Of a stretch of DNA of 6,823 nucleotides, positions 1 through 5,677 are shown piece by piece. Origin of the DNA: Bacillota bacterium (lineage in GTDB: Bacteria; Bacillota_I; Bacilli_A; Erysipelotrichales; Erysipelotrichaceae). Every line of letters begins with the position of its first letter. The stretch's first letter is position 1. The notes beneath the pieces were generated by a model that was not told the DNA's origin, did no database searches, and saw only the letters and a program-made list of their open reading frames with translations. A program made the translations under genes and the position numbers. Location: contig JAEWIH010000082.1 of assembly GCA_023387245.1 (NCBI GenBank), positions 1 through 6,823 of the forward strand. The letters are read 5' to 3'.

Positions 1-71
1 GGTTTAATGTTACATTTACCAATCTTATAATTCTCAACACATTCTAATTTAAATTCCCATGAATATTTCAT
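1..71 (-). CDS. IS3-family transposase OrfA, N-terminal fragment cut by the window edge
   Basis: An ATG at 71-69 opens a frame that stays open to base 1, giving 23 codons plus two bases. The peptide begins MKYSWEFKLECVENYKIG. This matches the usual start of the DNA-binding OrfA protein of IS3-type elements, where an aromatic/Glu/Phe/Lys-Leu pattern leads into the first helix of a helix-turn-helix domain that recognises the element ends. The start is well supported by a purine-rich Shine-Dalgarno site (AGGAGGAGGGG, 91-81), 9 nt before the ATG. The Trp codon is TGG. Whether the gene is intact, and whether an orfB follows by frameshift, cannot be seen. Family assignment rests on a short stretch, so the subgroup is left open. 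Confidence 0.6.
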   Translation of the reverse strand, partial: MKYSWEFKLECVENYKIGKCNIK

Positions 72-78
72 AAAAAAT

Positions 79-112
79 TACCCCTCCTCCTAGTTGTCTA
101 GGATTTGGGGTA
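79..112 (-). promoter_or_regulatory. Imperfect palindrome that would sequester the transposase ribosome binding site
   Basis: In minus-strand RNA the outer arm UACCCC (112-107) pairs with GGGGUA (84-79). The inner arm UCCUAG (103-98) pairs with CUAGGA (93-88), leaving an ACAA loop and a 3 x 3 internal loop (AAA against GGA). The Shine-Dalgarno run (91-81) falls almost wholly in the 3' arm. The 5' arm starts two bases inside the presumed element tip, so only a transcript entering from outside, or starting at the very tip, would carry the full hairpin. The pairing is directly visible. The role, protecting the element from read-through expression as known for IS10 and IS50, is inferred. Confidence 0.5.
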
Positions 113-154
113 CATATCAAAGTTGGACAACCAACAAAAGGGTTCACTTTTATT

Positions 155-190
155 ATGAGATTTACTTATGAAGACAAGCTAAAAATGTAA
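155..190 (+). pseudogene. 5' remnant resembling the start of another IS3-type orfA
   Basis: A plus-strand ATG at 155 gives MRFTYEDKLKM and then stops at 188-190. The pattern MRxTYEDKLK resembles the start of IS3-type OrfA helix-turn-helix proteins but is not the same sequence as the fragment at 1-71. The 33 bases upstream (122-154) resemble the leader of the neighbouring element: AAAG, a small palindrome GTTGG-ACAA-CCAAC (122-135), then a purine run AAAAGGG (136-142). The other element has the same plan around its own GACAAC. Nothing recognisable follows the stop, so this looks like a decayed 5' end lying back to back with the element at 1-114. With only 11 codons, chance similarity remains possible. 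Confidence 0.3.
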
Positions 191-258
191 TTAGTATTGC
201 CCCTAAAGCAGTAAGTGCATTGCTCATAAACCTAAACTATTACATTGACAACAAAACT

Positions 259-290
259 AAAAAAGATTAATCTCAACAGAAATTAATCTT
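259..290 (-). terminator. Intrinsic terminator of the pfp-tRNA-Ser unit
   Basis: On the minus strand AAGATTAAT (290-282) pairs perfectly with ATTAATCTT (271-263) over 9 bp around a 10-nt loop. The 3' arm runs into TTTTTT (264-259). The stem is AU-rich, which is usual for this base composition. It lies 19 nt past the CCA end of the tRNA and separates it from the insertion sequence downstream. Confidence 0.8.
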
Positions 291-309
291 CATAATTAAT
301 ATTTAATAA

Positions 310-399
310 TGGCGGAGAAAGCAGGATTTGAACCCGCGCACGCTATTAACGTCTAGCGGTTTTCGAAACCGCCCCCTTCAGCCTCTTGGGTATTTCTCC
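310..399 (-). tRNA. tRNA-Ser, anticodon CGA
   Basis: A 90-nt class II tRNA including an encoded CCA. The acceptor arms GGAGAAA (399-393) and TTTCTCC (320-314) pair fully, followed by discriminator G (313), the serine identity base, and CCA (312-310). The anticodon stem GCGGT/ACCGC (372-368/360-356) encloses the loop TTCGAAA with anticodon CGA at 365-363, which reads UCG. A long variable arm (355-338), with ACGTT pairing to AGCGT, is the serine hallmark. The T arm is GCGGG-TTCAAAT-CCTGC (337-321). The gene lies 32 nt downstream of the pfp stop and just before a terminator, with no clear promoter of its own, so co-transcription with pfp and processing is likely. UCG codons do occur here, for example in gmk and pfp. 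Confidence 0.97.
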
Positions 400-433
400 A
401 ATTAGAGGATAACTAAATTATCCTCAACTAATT
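400..433 (-). other. Hairpin between pfp and tRNA-Ser, flush with the tRNA 5' end
   Basis: In minus-strand RNA GAGGAUAA (425-418) pairs with UUAUCCUC (412-405) around a UUUAG loop. After a 3-nt bulge (428-426) AAUUA (433-429) also pairs with UAAUU (404-400). The stem totals 13 bp, takes in the last two bases of the pfp stop codon and ends at the base before tRNA G1. No U tract follows, so it is a poor intrinsic terminator. It may protect the pfp mRNA 3' end or shape the processing site ahead of the tRNA. The pairing is visible; the role is inferred. Confidence 0.5.
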
Positions 434-1640
434 AACGATGATAAAAAGGTGCACAATAACGTGGTAATCCATTTTCATCCAATAAAATATTTGGTTGACC
501 AACAATTAACGGTTTAATATAAGCCACTGCCTCATCACTAATACCACGATAATTATCCAAAATCCATTCTTTAGGGAAATTTTTTACATGATTAGCAACT
601 TCACTAGCATTAAATGCCTTAAATTCAACATCATATTCGCTACCCTCAACTCTAACTAAACCAACCATTTTACCAGTAAACGCCTTATCCATTGAACGCA
701 TATGTGCCGACATACCTAATCTAAAAGATTCATCAACATCAACCGCCGACTGACTAACTGCATAACAACGTTGTAATGTCGACATATCTTGAACTTTAGC
801 TCTCTCACACACACCAGCAGCCAATAACATGTCTTTCAATGTTTGTCCAGCACCACCCAAAACAGCATGACCAAACAAGTCGTTTTTAGACTCACCAGCC
901 GCTAAATAAGTGCCATCAGCATATTTAACACCTTCCGAAATAACAATATAACATTTATTTTTTGAAGCAACTATTTCTCTAACTTGAGCAAAGAATTTTT
1001 CTTTATCAAAAGGTAGTTCAGGCAATACTAATAAATCAACTTTACCAGTAACACAAGCAGAAGCAGCTAACCAACCAGCATCACGACCCATTGTCTCTAA
1101 AATAAATACTTCTTGACGAGTATATACATTATAATCTAACCAAGTATGTAATTGTGTAGTCGCAATTACTTTTGCGGCTGAAGCAAAACCAGGACAATGA
1201 TCAGTCATCATTAAATCATTATCAACAGTTTTAGGACAACCAACAAACTGAATACCTTCAATATTATTTTTCTTAGCATATTCACTCAAAGCATAAACTG
1301 TATCCATTGAATCATTACCACCAATATAAAACATACAAGTAATATTATATTTTTTAAAGATAGTAAATAATTTTTCAAAATCGGCAACATTTTCACGCTT
1401 TAATTTATAACGGCAAGAACCTAGTGCACTAGAAGGTGTTTGTCTTAAAACTTTGTTTTCATCTTCACTCATATGAGTTAGATCAACAAATTTTTCTTGC
1501 AAAATACCTTCAATACCATGTAAACCACCATAAACTGTATCATAAATTGGATTTAATTGATTACCCATTATTACCCCAGCCAATGTAGCATTAATAACTG
1601 ATGTAGGACCACCAGACTGTGCAACTAAACAATTTTCCAT
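432..1640 (-). CDS. pfp: Pyrophosphate-dependent 6-phosphofructokinase
   Basis: Cytosolic glycolytic enzyme of the PFK family, predicted to convert fructose 6-phosphate and pyrophosphate to fructose 1,6-bisphosphate and phosphate, reversibly. Numbering from the chosen start (402 aa): QSGGPTSVINATLAGV near residues 8-23 begins the nucleotide/PPi loop. GGNDS (107-111) has Asp110 where ATP enzymes have Gly, and PKTVDND (136-142) carries Lys137 and catalytic Asp140. MGRDAGW (184-190) and SEG (235-237) bind the sugar phosphate. The Asp110/Lys137 pair is the known signature of PPi rather than ATP use. Asn109 replaces the usual first Asp of GGDDS, which I recall as common in one PFK subgroup. An in-frame ATG lies five codons upstream (1655), but the strong GGAGGAG is spaced for the ATG at 1640, where homologues also begin. 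The promoter lies at 1680-1708, and tRNA-Ser follows. The protein is less Asn/Lys/Ile-rich than its neighbours, as expected for a highly expressed core enzyme. Confidence 0.92.
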   Translation of the reverse strand: MENCLVAQSGGPTSVINATLAGVIMGNQLNPIYDTVYGGLHGIEGILQEKFVDLTHMSEDENKVLRQTPSSALGSCRYKLKRENVADFEKLFTIFKKYNITCMFYIGGNDSMDTVYALSEYAKKNNIEGIQFVGCPKTVDNDLMMTDHCPGFASAAKVIATTQLHTWLDYNVYTRQEVFILETMGRDAGWLAASACVTGKVDLLVLPELPFDKEKFFAQVREIVASKNKCYIVISEGVKYADGTYLAAGESKNDLFGHAVLGGAGQTLKDMLLAAGVCERAKVQDMSTLQRCYAVSQSAVDVDESFRLGMSAHMRSMDKAFTGKMVGLVRVEGSEYDVEFKAFNASEVANHVKNFPKEWILDNYRGISDEAVAYIKPLIVGQPNILLDENGLPRYCAPFYHR

Positions 1641-1645
1641 TTGTA

Positions 1646-1652
1646 TCTCCTC
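1646..1652 (-). promoter_or_regulatory. Shine-Dalgarno site fixing the pfp start
   Basis: GGAGGAG lies 6 nt before the ATG at 1640-1638, ideal spacing. It overlaps the coding sequence that would be used if translation began at the upstream ATG (1655), which has only a weaker AAAAGG before it. This favours the shorter, 402-residue protein. Confidence 0.75.
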
Positions 1653-1679
1653 CATATTGTTAGCCTTTTAGCATTTTGA

Positions 1680-1708
1680 ATTATAACATGTTTTTTATAT
1701 TGCCTCAA
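1680..1708 (-). promoter_or_regulatory. Sigma-A-type promoter of pfp with extended -10
   Basis: On the minus strand TTGAGG (1708-1703) and TATAAT (1685-1680) are separated by exactly 17 bp. A TG one base ahead of the -10 makes an extended -10 (TGTTATAAT). The start of transcription would fall near 1673, giving a leader of about 30 nt before the ATG at 1640. The consensus -10 and extended element suggest strong expression, fitting a glycolytic gene and a tRNA. No obvious operator or riboswitch is visible in the short leader. Confidence 0.75.
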
Positions 1709-1711
1709 GCA

Positions 1712-1737
1712 ACAAAAACTAAAAACAATATTTGTTT
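1712..1737 (-). terminator. Weak possible terminator after rsmB
   Basis: On the minus strand AAACAA (1737-1732) pairs with TTGTTT (1728-1723) around a 3-nt loop, followed by TTAGTTTTTG. The 6-bp stem has only one G-C pair, so it would be unstable, and read-through from rsmB into pfp is quite possible. It is listed because it sits 10 nt after the rsmB stop and ahead of the pfp promoter, where a terminator is expected. Confidence 0.25.
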
Positions 1738-1747
1738 AAACTAAACA

Positions 1748-2899
1748 TCAACTAATTCGTTTCAGTTGCCCATAATAAAAGCCACCACCATTATTATCAT
1801 AACCTAAATGGCATTTTTCCCTAACTAATTCAAAATTAGGATTGCTTTTTAAAAACTTAATAACTTGTCGCTCATTTTCTTTTTTATTCAAAGTACAAGT
1901 AGCTAATACCAAATAACCACCAATACGCACAAATTTAGCACCGTGACACAAAATATTAAAAGCCAATTGTTCTAAATCATCCAAATCGCTAGGTTTAATG
2001 TGAAATTTTAAATCAGGTTTATGAGCCAAAACACCTAATCCAGAACAAGGAACATCCAAAAAAACTAAATCATATAGTTCTAAAGTATGAAAATTTAAAA
2101 AATCTTGATTATAAACATTAATTCGCTGCTCTAAACCAAAGCGCCGAATTGAATTTTTAATCAACAAAGATCGACTAGCATTAATTTCAATGGCATCAAT
2201 CAAGCTCTCTTTAAACTTTAAAGCCATCAACATAGTTTTAGTGCCAGGAGCAGCACAACCATCTAAAATTTTAAGCGGATTATCAATTGTTAAACTTTCA
2301 ATCACATCAAAGGAATTTTTATCCATTGGTAAATATAAAGGATATTTACTAGCATCTTTAAGCGGTAATAATTTAATTGTCTGATTAGCATATATCCAAC
2401 CACAACGGTCTAGTGGCAATAAAAAATGTTGACTAATTTTATTCGCAATTTCTAAACCATATTGACCAACAAATAAACGATAAATCCACTCTGGTAATGA
2501 ATAATTTATACTAGCATTTTTAATTTCATCATCACCATTACAAAATTTTATTTCTTGACTAAATACTTTTCTTAAAAGGGCATTAACAAGTTTGCTAGCA
2601 CCATAATCAATCTTTTTAGCAACACTAACTGCCTCATTAACAATGACATAAGCTAACGGATTATGCATAAAATAAAATCGATAAATACTTAAATTTAATA
2701 ATATTTCTATTTTATGATCAACTTTCTTATTAACTAAATTTTGCCACTGATATTGACACAAATAATAATTTTTTAAAGTCCCCATCAACAAAGAATACTC
2801 AATCGCCTCAATTTCAATATTCCTTAGTTCTAAATTTAAAAAACTATGCTCATAAATACAACGATAAACTAAATCGATATTTCTAATACTTAATAACAT
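1748..2899 (-). CDS. rsmB: 16S rRNA (cytosine-C5) methyltransferase RsmB, compact form
   Basis: Methylates a cytosine of 16S rRNA (C967 in E. coli) using S-adenosylmethionine. Residues about 1-125 match the NusB-like RNA-binding domain. The Rossmann methyltransferase follows, with DGCAAPGTKT (213-222) as SAM motif I, DVPCSG (282-287) containing Cys285, and ATCTL (333-337) containing Cys335. These are the two cysteines of the NOL1/NOP2/Sun family, the second being the expected nucleophile. At 383 aa it is shorter than the usual 430-450. Most of the loss lies between about 160 and 205, the linker and small RNA-binding subdomain before motif I, yet the frame is unbroken and the catalytic set is complete. 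Its ATG lies inside the end of priA (10-nt overlap), so translational coupling is likely. The stop is TGA. The downstream neighbours prpC/prkC, usual in Bacillus, are absent. Confidence 0.92.
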   Translation of the reverse strand: MLLSIRNIDLVYRCIYEHSFLNLELRNIEIEAIEYSLLMGTLKNYYLCQYQWQNLVNKKVDHKIEILLNLSIYRFYFMHNPLAYVIVNEAVSVAKKIDYGASKLVNALLRKVFSQEIKFCNGDDEIKNASINYSLPEWIYRLFVGQYGLEIANKISQHFLLPLDRCGWIYANQTIKLLPLKDASKYPLYLPMDKNSFDVIESLTIDNPLKILDGCAAPGTKTMLMALKFKESLIDAIEINASRSLLIKNSIRRFGLEQRINVYNQDFLNFHTLELYDLVFLDVPCSGLGVLAHKPDLKFHIKPSDLDDLEQLAFNILCHGAKFVRIGGYLVLATCTLNKKENERQVIKFLKSNPNFELVREKCHLGYDNNGGGFYYGQLKRIS

Positions 2900-5031
2900 A
2901 ACTGACCTGGATTAACATTAAAACTAACCCTTACACCTCGATTCTTTATAACTAATAATTCATGTATTCGATAACAAGCATTAATCATCACCTCTAAATT
3001 TTTAGAACGCAACAATAAACGTTGCCGATATAAATTAGAAATTCTTTTCAAACGTGCAGGCCCAAGTACACTAATATCACTATATTCCAAAAAAGCCACT
3101 AAATAACGCTCAATAACAGCTGCTATGTTATCTAAATTTTTATGACTAAAAACAATCTCAACTAAATAGGTATAAGGAGGAATATTAGTCTGATGTCTAA
3201 ACTTCATTTCATATTTAAAAAATTTAGTATAATCCTGTTTTAGAGCGCTATTTAAAACATAATGTTGCGGATTATAAGTTTGTAACAAAACACTCCCCCT
3301 AATCTTACCCCTGCCAGTACGCCCAGCAGCTTGTAAAATTAAATTAAAAGTTTTTTCATGAGCCAAATAATCACTAGCTAACAACGATTGATCAATATCC
3401 ACAATCCCCACTAATCCAATATTTTCAATATTCAACCCTTTCGCAATCATCTGAGTCCCAATTAAAATATCTATTTTATGGTTAATTAAATCATCAATAA
3501 TTTTTTGATGAGCATTCTTTTTACTAACAACATCGCCATCTATTCTACTAACACTAGCCTTAGTAAAATGAGCTTTAATAATTTCTTCTAATTGTTGAGT
3601 CCCAATTCCTTTCATAAGTGAATAATTACTACCACAATTTACACATTTATTTTTAAAAGTTGTATAACCACATAAATGACATTGATAACTATGATTATAT
3701 TTATGATAAGTTAAACTCATATCACAATTTGGACACATGTATGTTTTCAAACATTTAGGACACTGACTAATTTGACTATAGCCTCTACGATTCAATAATA
3801 ATAATACTTGTTGTTTTTTAGCCAAAACTTCACTAATCCTTTTTAATAGTTCAGGCATCACTACATTATTACTTAATTGTTTCAAAGATTTATTTAAATC
3901 AATAAAACAACAATCAAATCCCGATCTCTGAGAATGATTAGTAATTTCTAACAATTCATAAACACCTTTTAATGTCTTGGCATAAGTTTCTAACCTAGGT
4001 GAAGCCGAACCTAATATTAAAGGTATATTATGATATTTAGCCCTAAAATCAGCAACATCTCTAGCATCATATAAAACTTGATGATCTTGTTTATAACTTT
4101 GATCATGCTCTTCATCGATAATAATTAAACCTAAATTATCTATTGGTAAAAAAATACCTGATCTTGTCGAAACAATAAAATTAACCTTTTCACTCTTAAG
4201 GCGTTTATATTGTTGATAACGATCTTGATCACTTAAATTAGAATGATAAATAATAACATCAATCCCTAAACTATTATTAATTCTTTGAATCATTTGCCTA
4301 GTCAAACTAATTTCAGGCAAAACAAATAAAACTGATTGCTCATTAGTTAAAACTTGACGAGCCAAATTAAAATAAACTTCAGTCTTACCACTACCAGTAG
4401 GACCAAATAATAAATATGTTTGATATTTAAATAAATCTACTCTCTTAATTGCCTCTTTCTGGCTAGTAGTCAAAACAATATCTGATTTTTTAATTTCAAA
4501 AACTTGTTGTTGATATACTAACTCTTCTTCATATATTTCAACTAGCTCATATTTTAATAACGTTTTTAAACAACCTTTATACAATTTTAAAAATTCACTA
4601 TACTTTTGATTTTGAATAGATAAAAAATCTAAAGCTTGGCTGGCTTTAGACGATAATTTCGGTACTGGTTGGTTAGTTTTTTTAATCATTTTAACAACTT
4701 TAGCTTTTAACATATTTTTAGATATCGATAAAGGTTTTGGTAACATTAACTGATAAACCTTTATTAAAGGCGAAATAGTTCTATGTGCTAAAAAATCGGC
4801 TAATTCCAACAACTCATTATCTAAAATTGGTTCTTTATCAATTACTTCTAAAATCTCTTTAACTTCATAATCAACACTACCAATATAACAATTTAAAACA
4901 AAACCAACTACTTTACGATGATTAAAATCAATCCAAACTCTTATACCTTTTTTAATATAACTAGGTGATGAATAAGTAAACGTTTTTTGAAACTGTATTG
5001 GATCTTGAACTAAACACTCAACCAAATACAT
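2890..5031 (-). CDS. priA: Primosomal protein N', replication restart helicase PriA
   Basis: DNA-dependent 3'-to-5' helicase that recognises stalled or collapsed forks and reloads the replicative helicase. Numbering from the ATG at 5031 (713 aa): residues 1 to about 100 form the 3'-fork-binding domain, then a winged-helix region. Walker A is GPTGSGKT (210-217), DEEH (306-309) is the Walker B motif, and LGSASP corresponds to helicase motif III. RRGY (415-418) precedes eight cysteines in four CxxC pairs (424/427, 433/436, 451/454, 463/466), the two zinc sites. GTQMIAKG (525-532) and QAAGRTGRG (567-575) are motifs V and VI, with Thr where most PriA have Ala in GRAGR. Length is near the lower end of the family. 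A TTG one codon upstream abuts the gmk stop, but the Shine-Dalgarno spacing fits the ATG. It overlaps rsmB by 10 nt, as part of the gmk-priA-rsmB unit. Confidence 0.96.
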   Translation of the reverse strand: MYLVECLVQDPIQFQKTFTYSSPSYIKKGIRVWIDFNHRKVVGFVLNCYIGSVDYEVKEILEVIDKEPILDNELLELADFLAHRTISPLIKVYQLMLPKPLSISKNMLKAKVVKMIKKTNQPVPKLSSKASQALDFLSIQNQKYSEFLKLYKGCLKTLLKYELVEIYEEELVYQQQVFEIKKSDIVLTTSQKEAIKRVDLFKYQTYLLFGPTGSGKTEVYFNLARQVLTNEQSVLFVLPEISLTRQMIQRINNSLGIDVIIYHSNLSDQDRYQQYKRLKSEKVNFIVSTRSGIFLPIDNLGLIIIDEEHDQSYKQDHQVLYDARDVADFRAKYHNIPLILGSASPRLETYAKTLKGVYELLEITNHSQRSGFDCCFIDLNKSLKQLSNNVVMPELLKRISEVLAKKQQVLLLLNRRGYSQISQCPKCLKTYMCPNCDMSLTYHKYNHSYQCHLCGYTTFKNKCVNCGSNYSLMKGIGTQQLEEIIKAHFTKASVSRIDGDVVSKKNAHQKIIDDLINHKIDILIGTQMIAKGLNIENIGLVGIVDIDQSLLASDYLAHEKTFNLILQAAGRTGRGKIRGSVLLQTYNPQHYVLNSALKQDYTKFFKYEMKFRHQTNIPPYTYLVEIVFSHKNLDNIAAVIERYLVAFLEYSDISVLGPARLKRISNLYRQRLLLRSKNLEVMINACYRIHELLVIKNRGVRVSFNVNPGQLCY

Positions 5032-5034
5032 CAA

Positions 5035-5616
5035 CTATTCTTCCTTTGACAATTCTATATGTCTATATATAACTAGTGCAGCTAAATCAGCCGCTAAAAC
5101 TGGATCATCATTACAAATTACATATTTATACTGGCCAACCATTTCTAACTCTTTAGACGCTTTAGAAAGTCGTTGTAAAATAATTTCTTCTGGTTCGCTT
5201 TTACGGCCTCTAATTCTTCTCTCTAATTCTTCAAATGAAGGCGGTACAACAAATATCGACAAACAATCAGGGCAATTTTTTTGTACTTGAATAGCACCAA
5301 CAACATCAATTTCTAATAAAACGTTTTTTCCTTGATTTCTTAATTCTTCAACATGATCTTTAGGTGTCCCATAACTAGAACCAACAAATTGAGCATATTC
5401 CAAAAATTTATTTTCAGCGACTTTTTGATCAAATTCTTCTTGAGAAACAAAAAAATAATCAATCCCATCTTTTTCACCATTTCTTGGTTTACGGGTTGTC
5501 ATCGAAATTGAATAAGTTAAATTTAATTCTGGACGATCAATAAATAAGTTACGAATAGTACCCTTACCAACACCACTAGGACCACTAAATACAATTAATA
5601 AACCTTTGTTTGCCAC
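5035..5616 (-). CDS. gmk: Guanylate kinase (GTG start)
   Basis: Cytosolic enzyme converting GMP and ATP to GDP and ADP, on the path to GTP and (p)ppGpp. With the GTG start (193 aa, a normal length) the N-terminus reads MANKGLLIVFSGPSGVGKGT, with the P-loop GPSGVGKGT at 12-20, exactly where the family has it. The GMP-binding region follows: SISMTTRKPR (36-45), DYFF (53-56), EYAQFVGSSYGTP (73-85) and EIDVVGA (102-108). The lid is RIRGRKSEPEEIILQRL (134-150). An upstream TTG at 5655 would add 13 residues unlike any Gmk and lies inside the likely promoter, so it is rejected. A strong AGGGGGG site precedes the GTG. The TAG stop is followed at once by the priA start region. rpoZ, which follows gmk in many Bacillota, is absent here. 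Confidence 0.96.
   Translation of the reverse strand: MANKGLLIVFSGPSGVGKGTIRNLFIDRPELNLTYSISMTTRKPRNGEKDGIDYFFVSQEEFDQKVAENKFLEYAQFVGSSYGTPKDHVEELRNQGKNVLLEIDVVGAIQVQKNCPDCLSIFVVPPSFEELERRIRGRKSEPEEIILQRLSKASKELEMVGQYKYVICNDDPVLAADLAALVIYRHIELSKEE
5040..5047 (-). promoter_or_regulatory. Shine-Dalgarno site of priA inside the gmk 3' end
   Basis: AAAGGAAG, which encodes the last Lys-Glu-Glu region of gmk, lies 8 nt before the ATG at 5031-5029 and only 5 nt before the alternative TTG at 5034. The spacing favours the ATG and implies that translation of gmk and priA is linked. Confidence 0.55.
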
Positions 5617-5622
5617 AAAATA

Positions 5623-5629
5623 CCCCCCT
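5623..5629 (-). promoter_or_regulatory. Shine-Dalgarno site fixing the gmk GTG start
   Basis: AGGGGGG sits 6 nt before the GTG at 5616-5614. A run of six G is conspicuous in such AT-rich DNA. Together with the canonical Gmk N-terminus from this GTG, it settles the start. Confidence 0.8.
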
Positions 5630-5646
5630 GCATTAATTTTATTACT

Positions 5647-5675
5647 ACTATACAATTTATATAAATAGAAATCAA
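5647..5675 (-). promoter_or_regulatory. Probable sigma-A promoter for gmk-priA-rsmB
   Basis: TTGATT (5675-5670) and TATAGT (5652-5647) are separated by 17 bp, in the 61-nt gap between the rqcH stop and the gmk GTG. Transcription would start near 5640, about 24 nt before the start codon. I see no terminator in the gap, so gmk may also be reached from rqcH. In this base composition -10-like strings are common, hence the moderate confidence. Confidence 0.5.
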
Positions 5676-5677
5676 GA

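Larger units (their letters stand above)
1..114 (-). mobile_element. Left end of an IS3-family insertion sequence (runs off the window)
   Basis: Read on the minus strand, the element appears to begin at 114 with TGTACCCCAAATCC. It then has a 34-nt imperfect palindrome, a strong ribosome binding site and a transposase start codon, and leaves the window at base 1. Starting with TG is typical of IS3-family tips, and the encoded N-terminus supports the family. The right end, the second inverted repeat and any target duplication lie outside the window, so the exact tip is inferred. The element lies downstream of, and in the same direction as, the pfp/tRNA-Ser unit, with the terminator at 259-290 in between. 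Confidence 0.6.

Noticed and set aside
162..227. Minus-strand 21-codon hydrophobic ORF (MSNALTALGAILITFLACLHK)
   Set aside because: It looks like a single membrane helix, but it lies downstream of the terminator, has only a weak TTTAGG before the ATG and overlaps the IS relic. It is too short to support without homologues.
1641..1655. Five-residue N-terminal extension of pfp
   Set aside because: Its codons are themselves the GGAGGAG ribosome binding site of the ATG at 1640, where the family sequence begins.
1660..1674. Four-codon leader ORF (ATG to TAA) ahead of pfp
   Set aside because: Its ATG falls at or before the predicted transcription start and lacks a ribosome binding site, so an attenuator peptide is unlikely.
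1700..1712. Small palindrome TTGC-ctcaa-GCAA over the pfp -35
   Set aside because: Arms of only 4 bp around the -35 could arise by chance; there is no second copy to suggest an operator.
2190..2384. Plus-strand 64-codon ORF
   Set aside because: It lies entirely inside rsmB on the opposite strand, in a region coding for conserved methyltransferase sequence, and has no ribosome binding site or recognisable domain.
5617..5655. Extended gmk N-terminus from a TTG at 5655
   Set aside because: The 13 extra residues are unlike Gmk, the region holds the likely -10 box and the Shine-Dalgarno site of the GTG start, and the GTG gives a canonical N-terminus.
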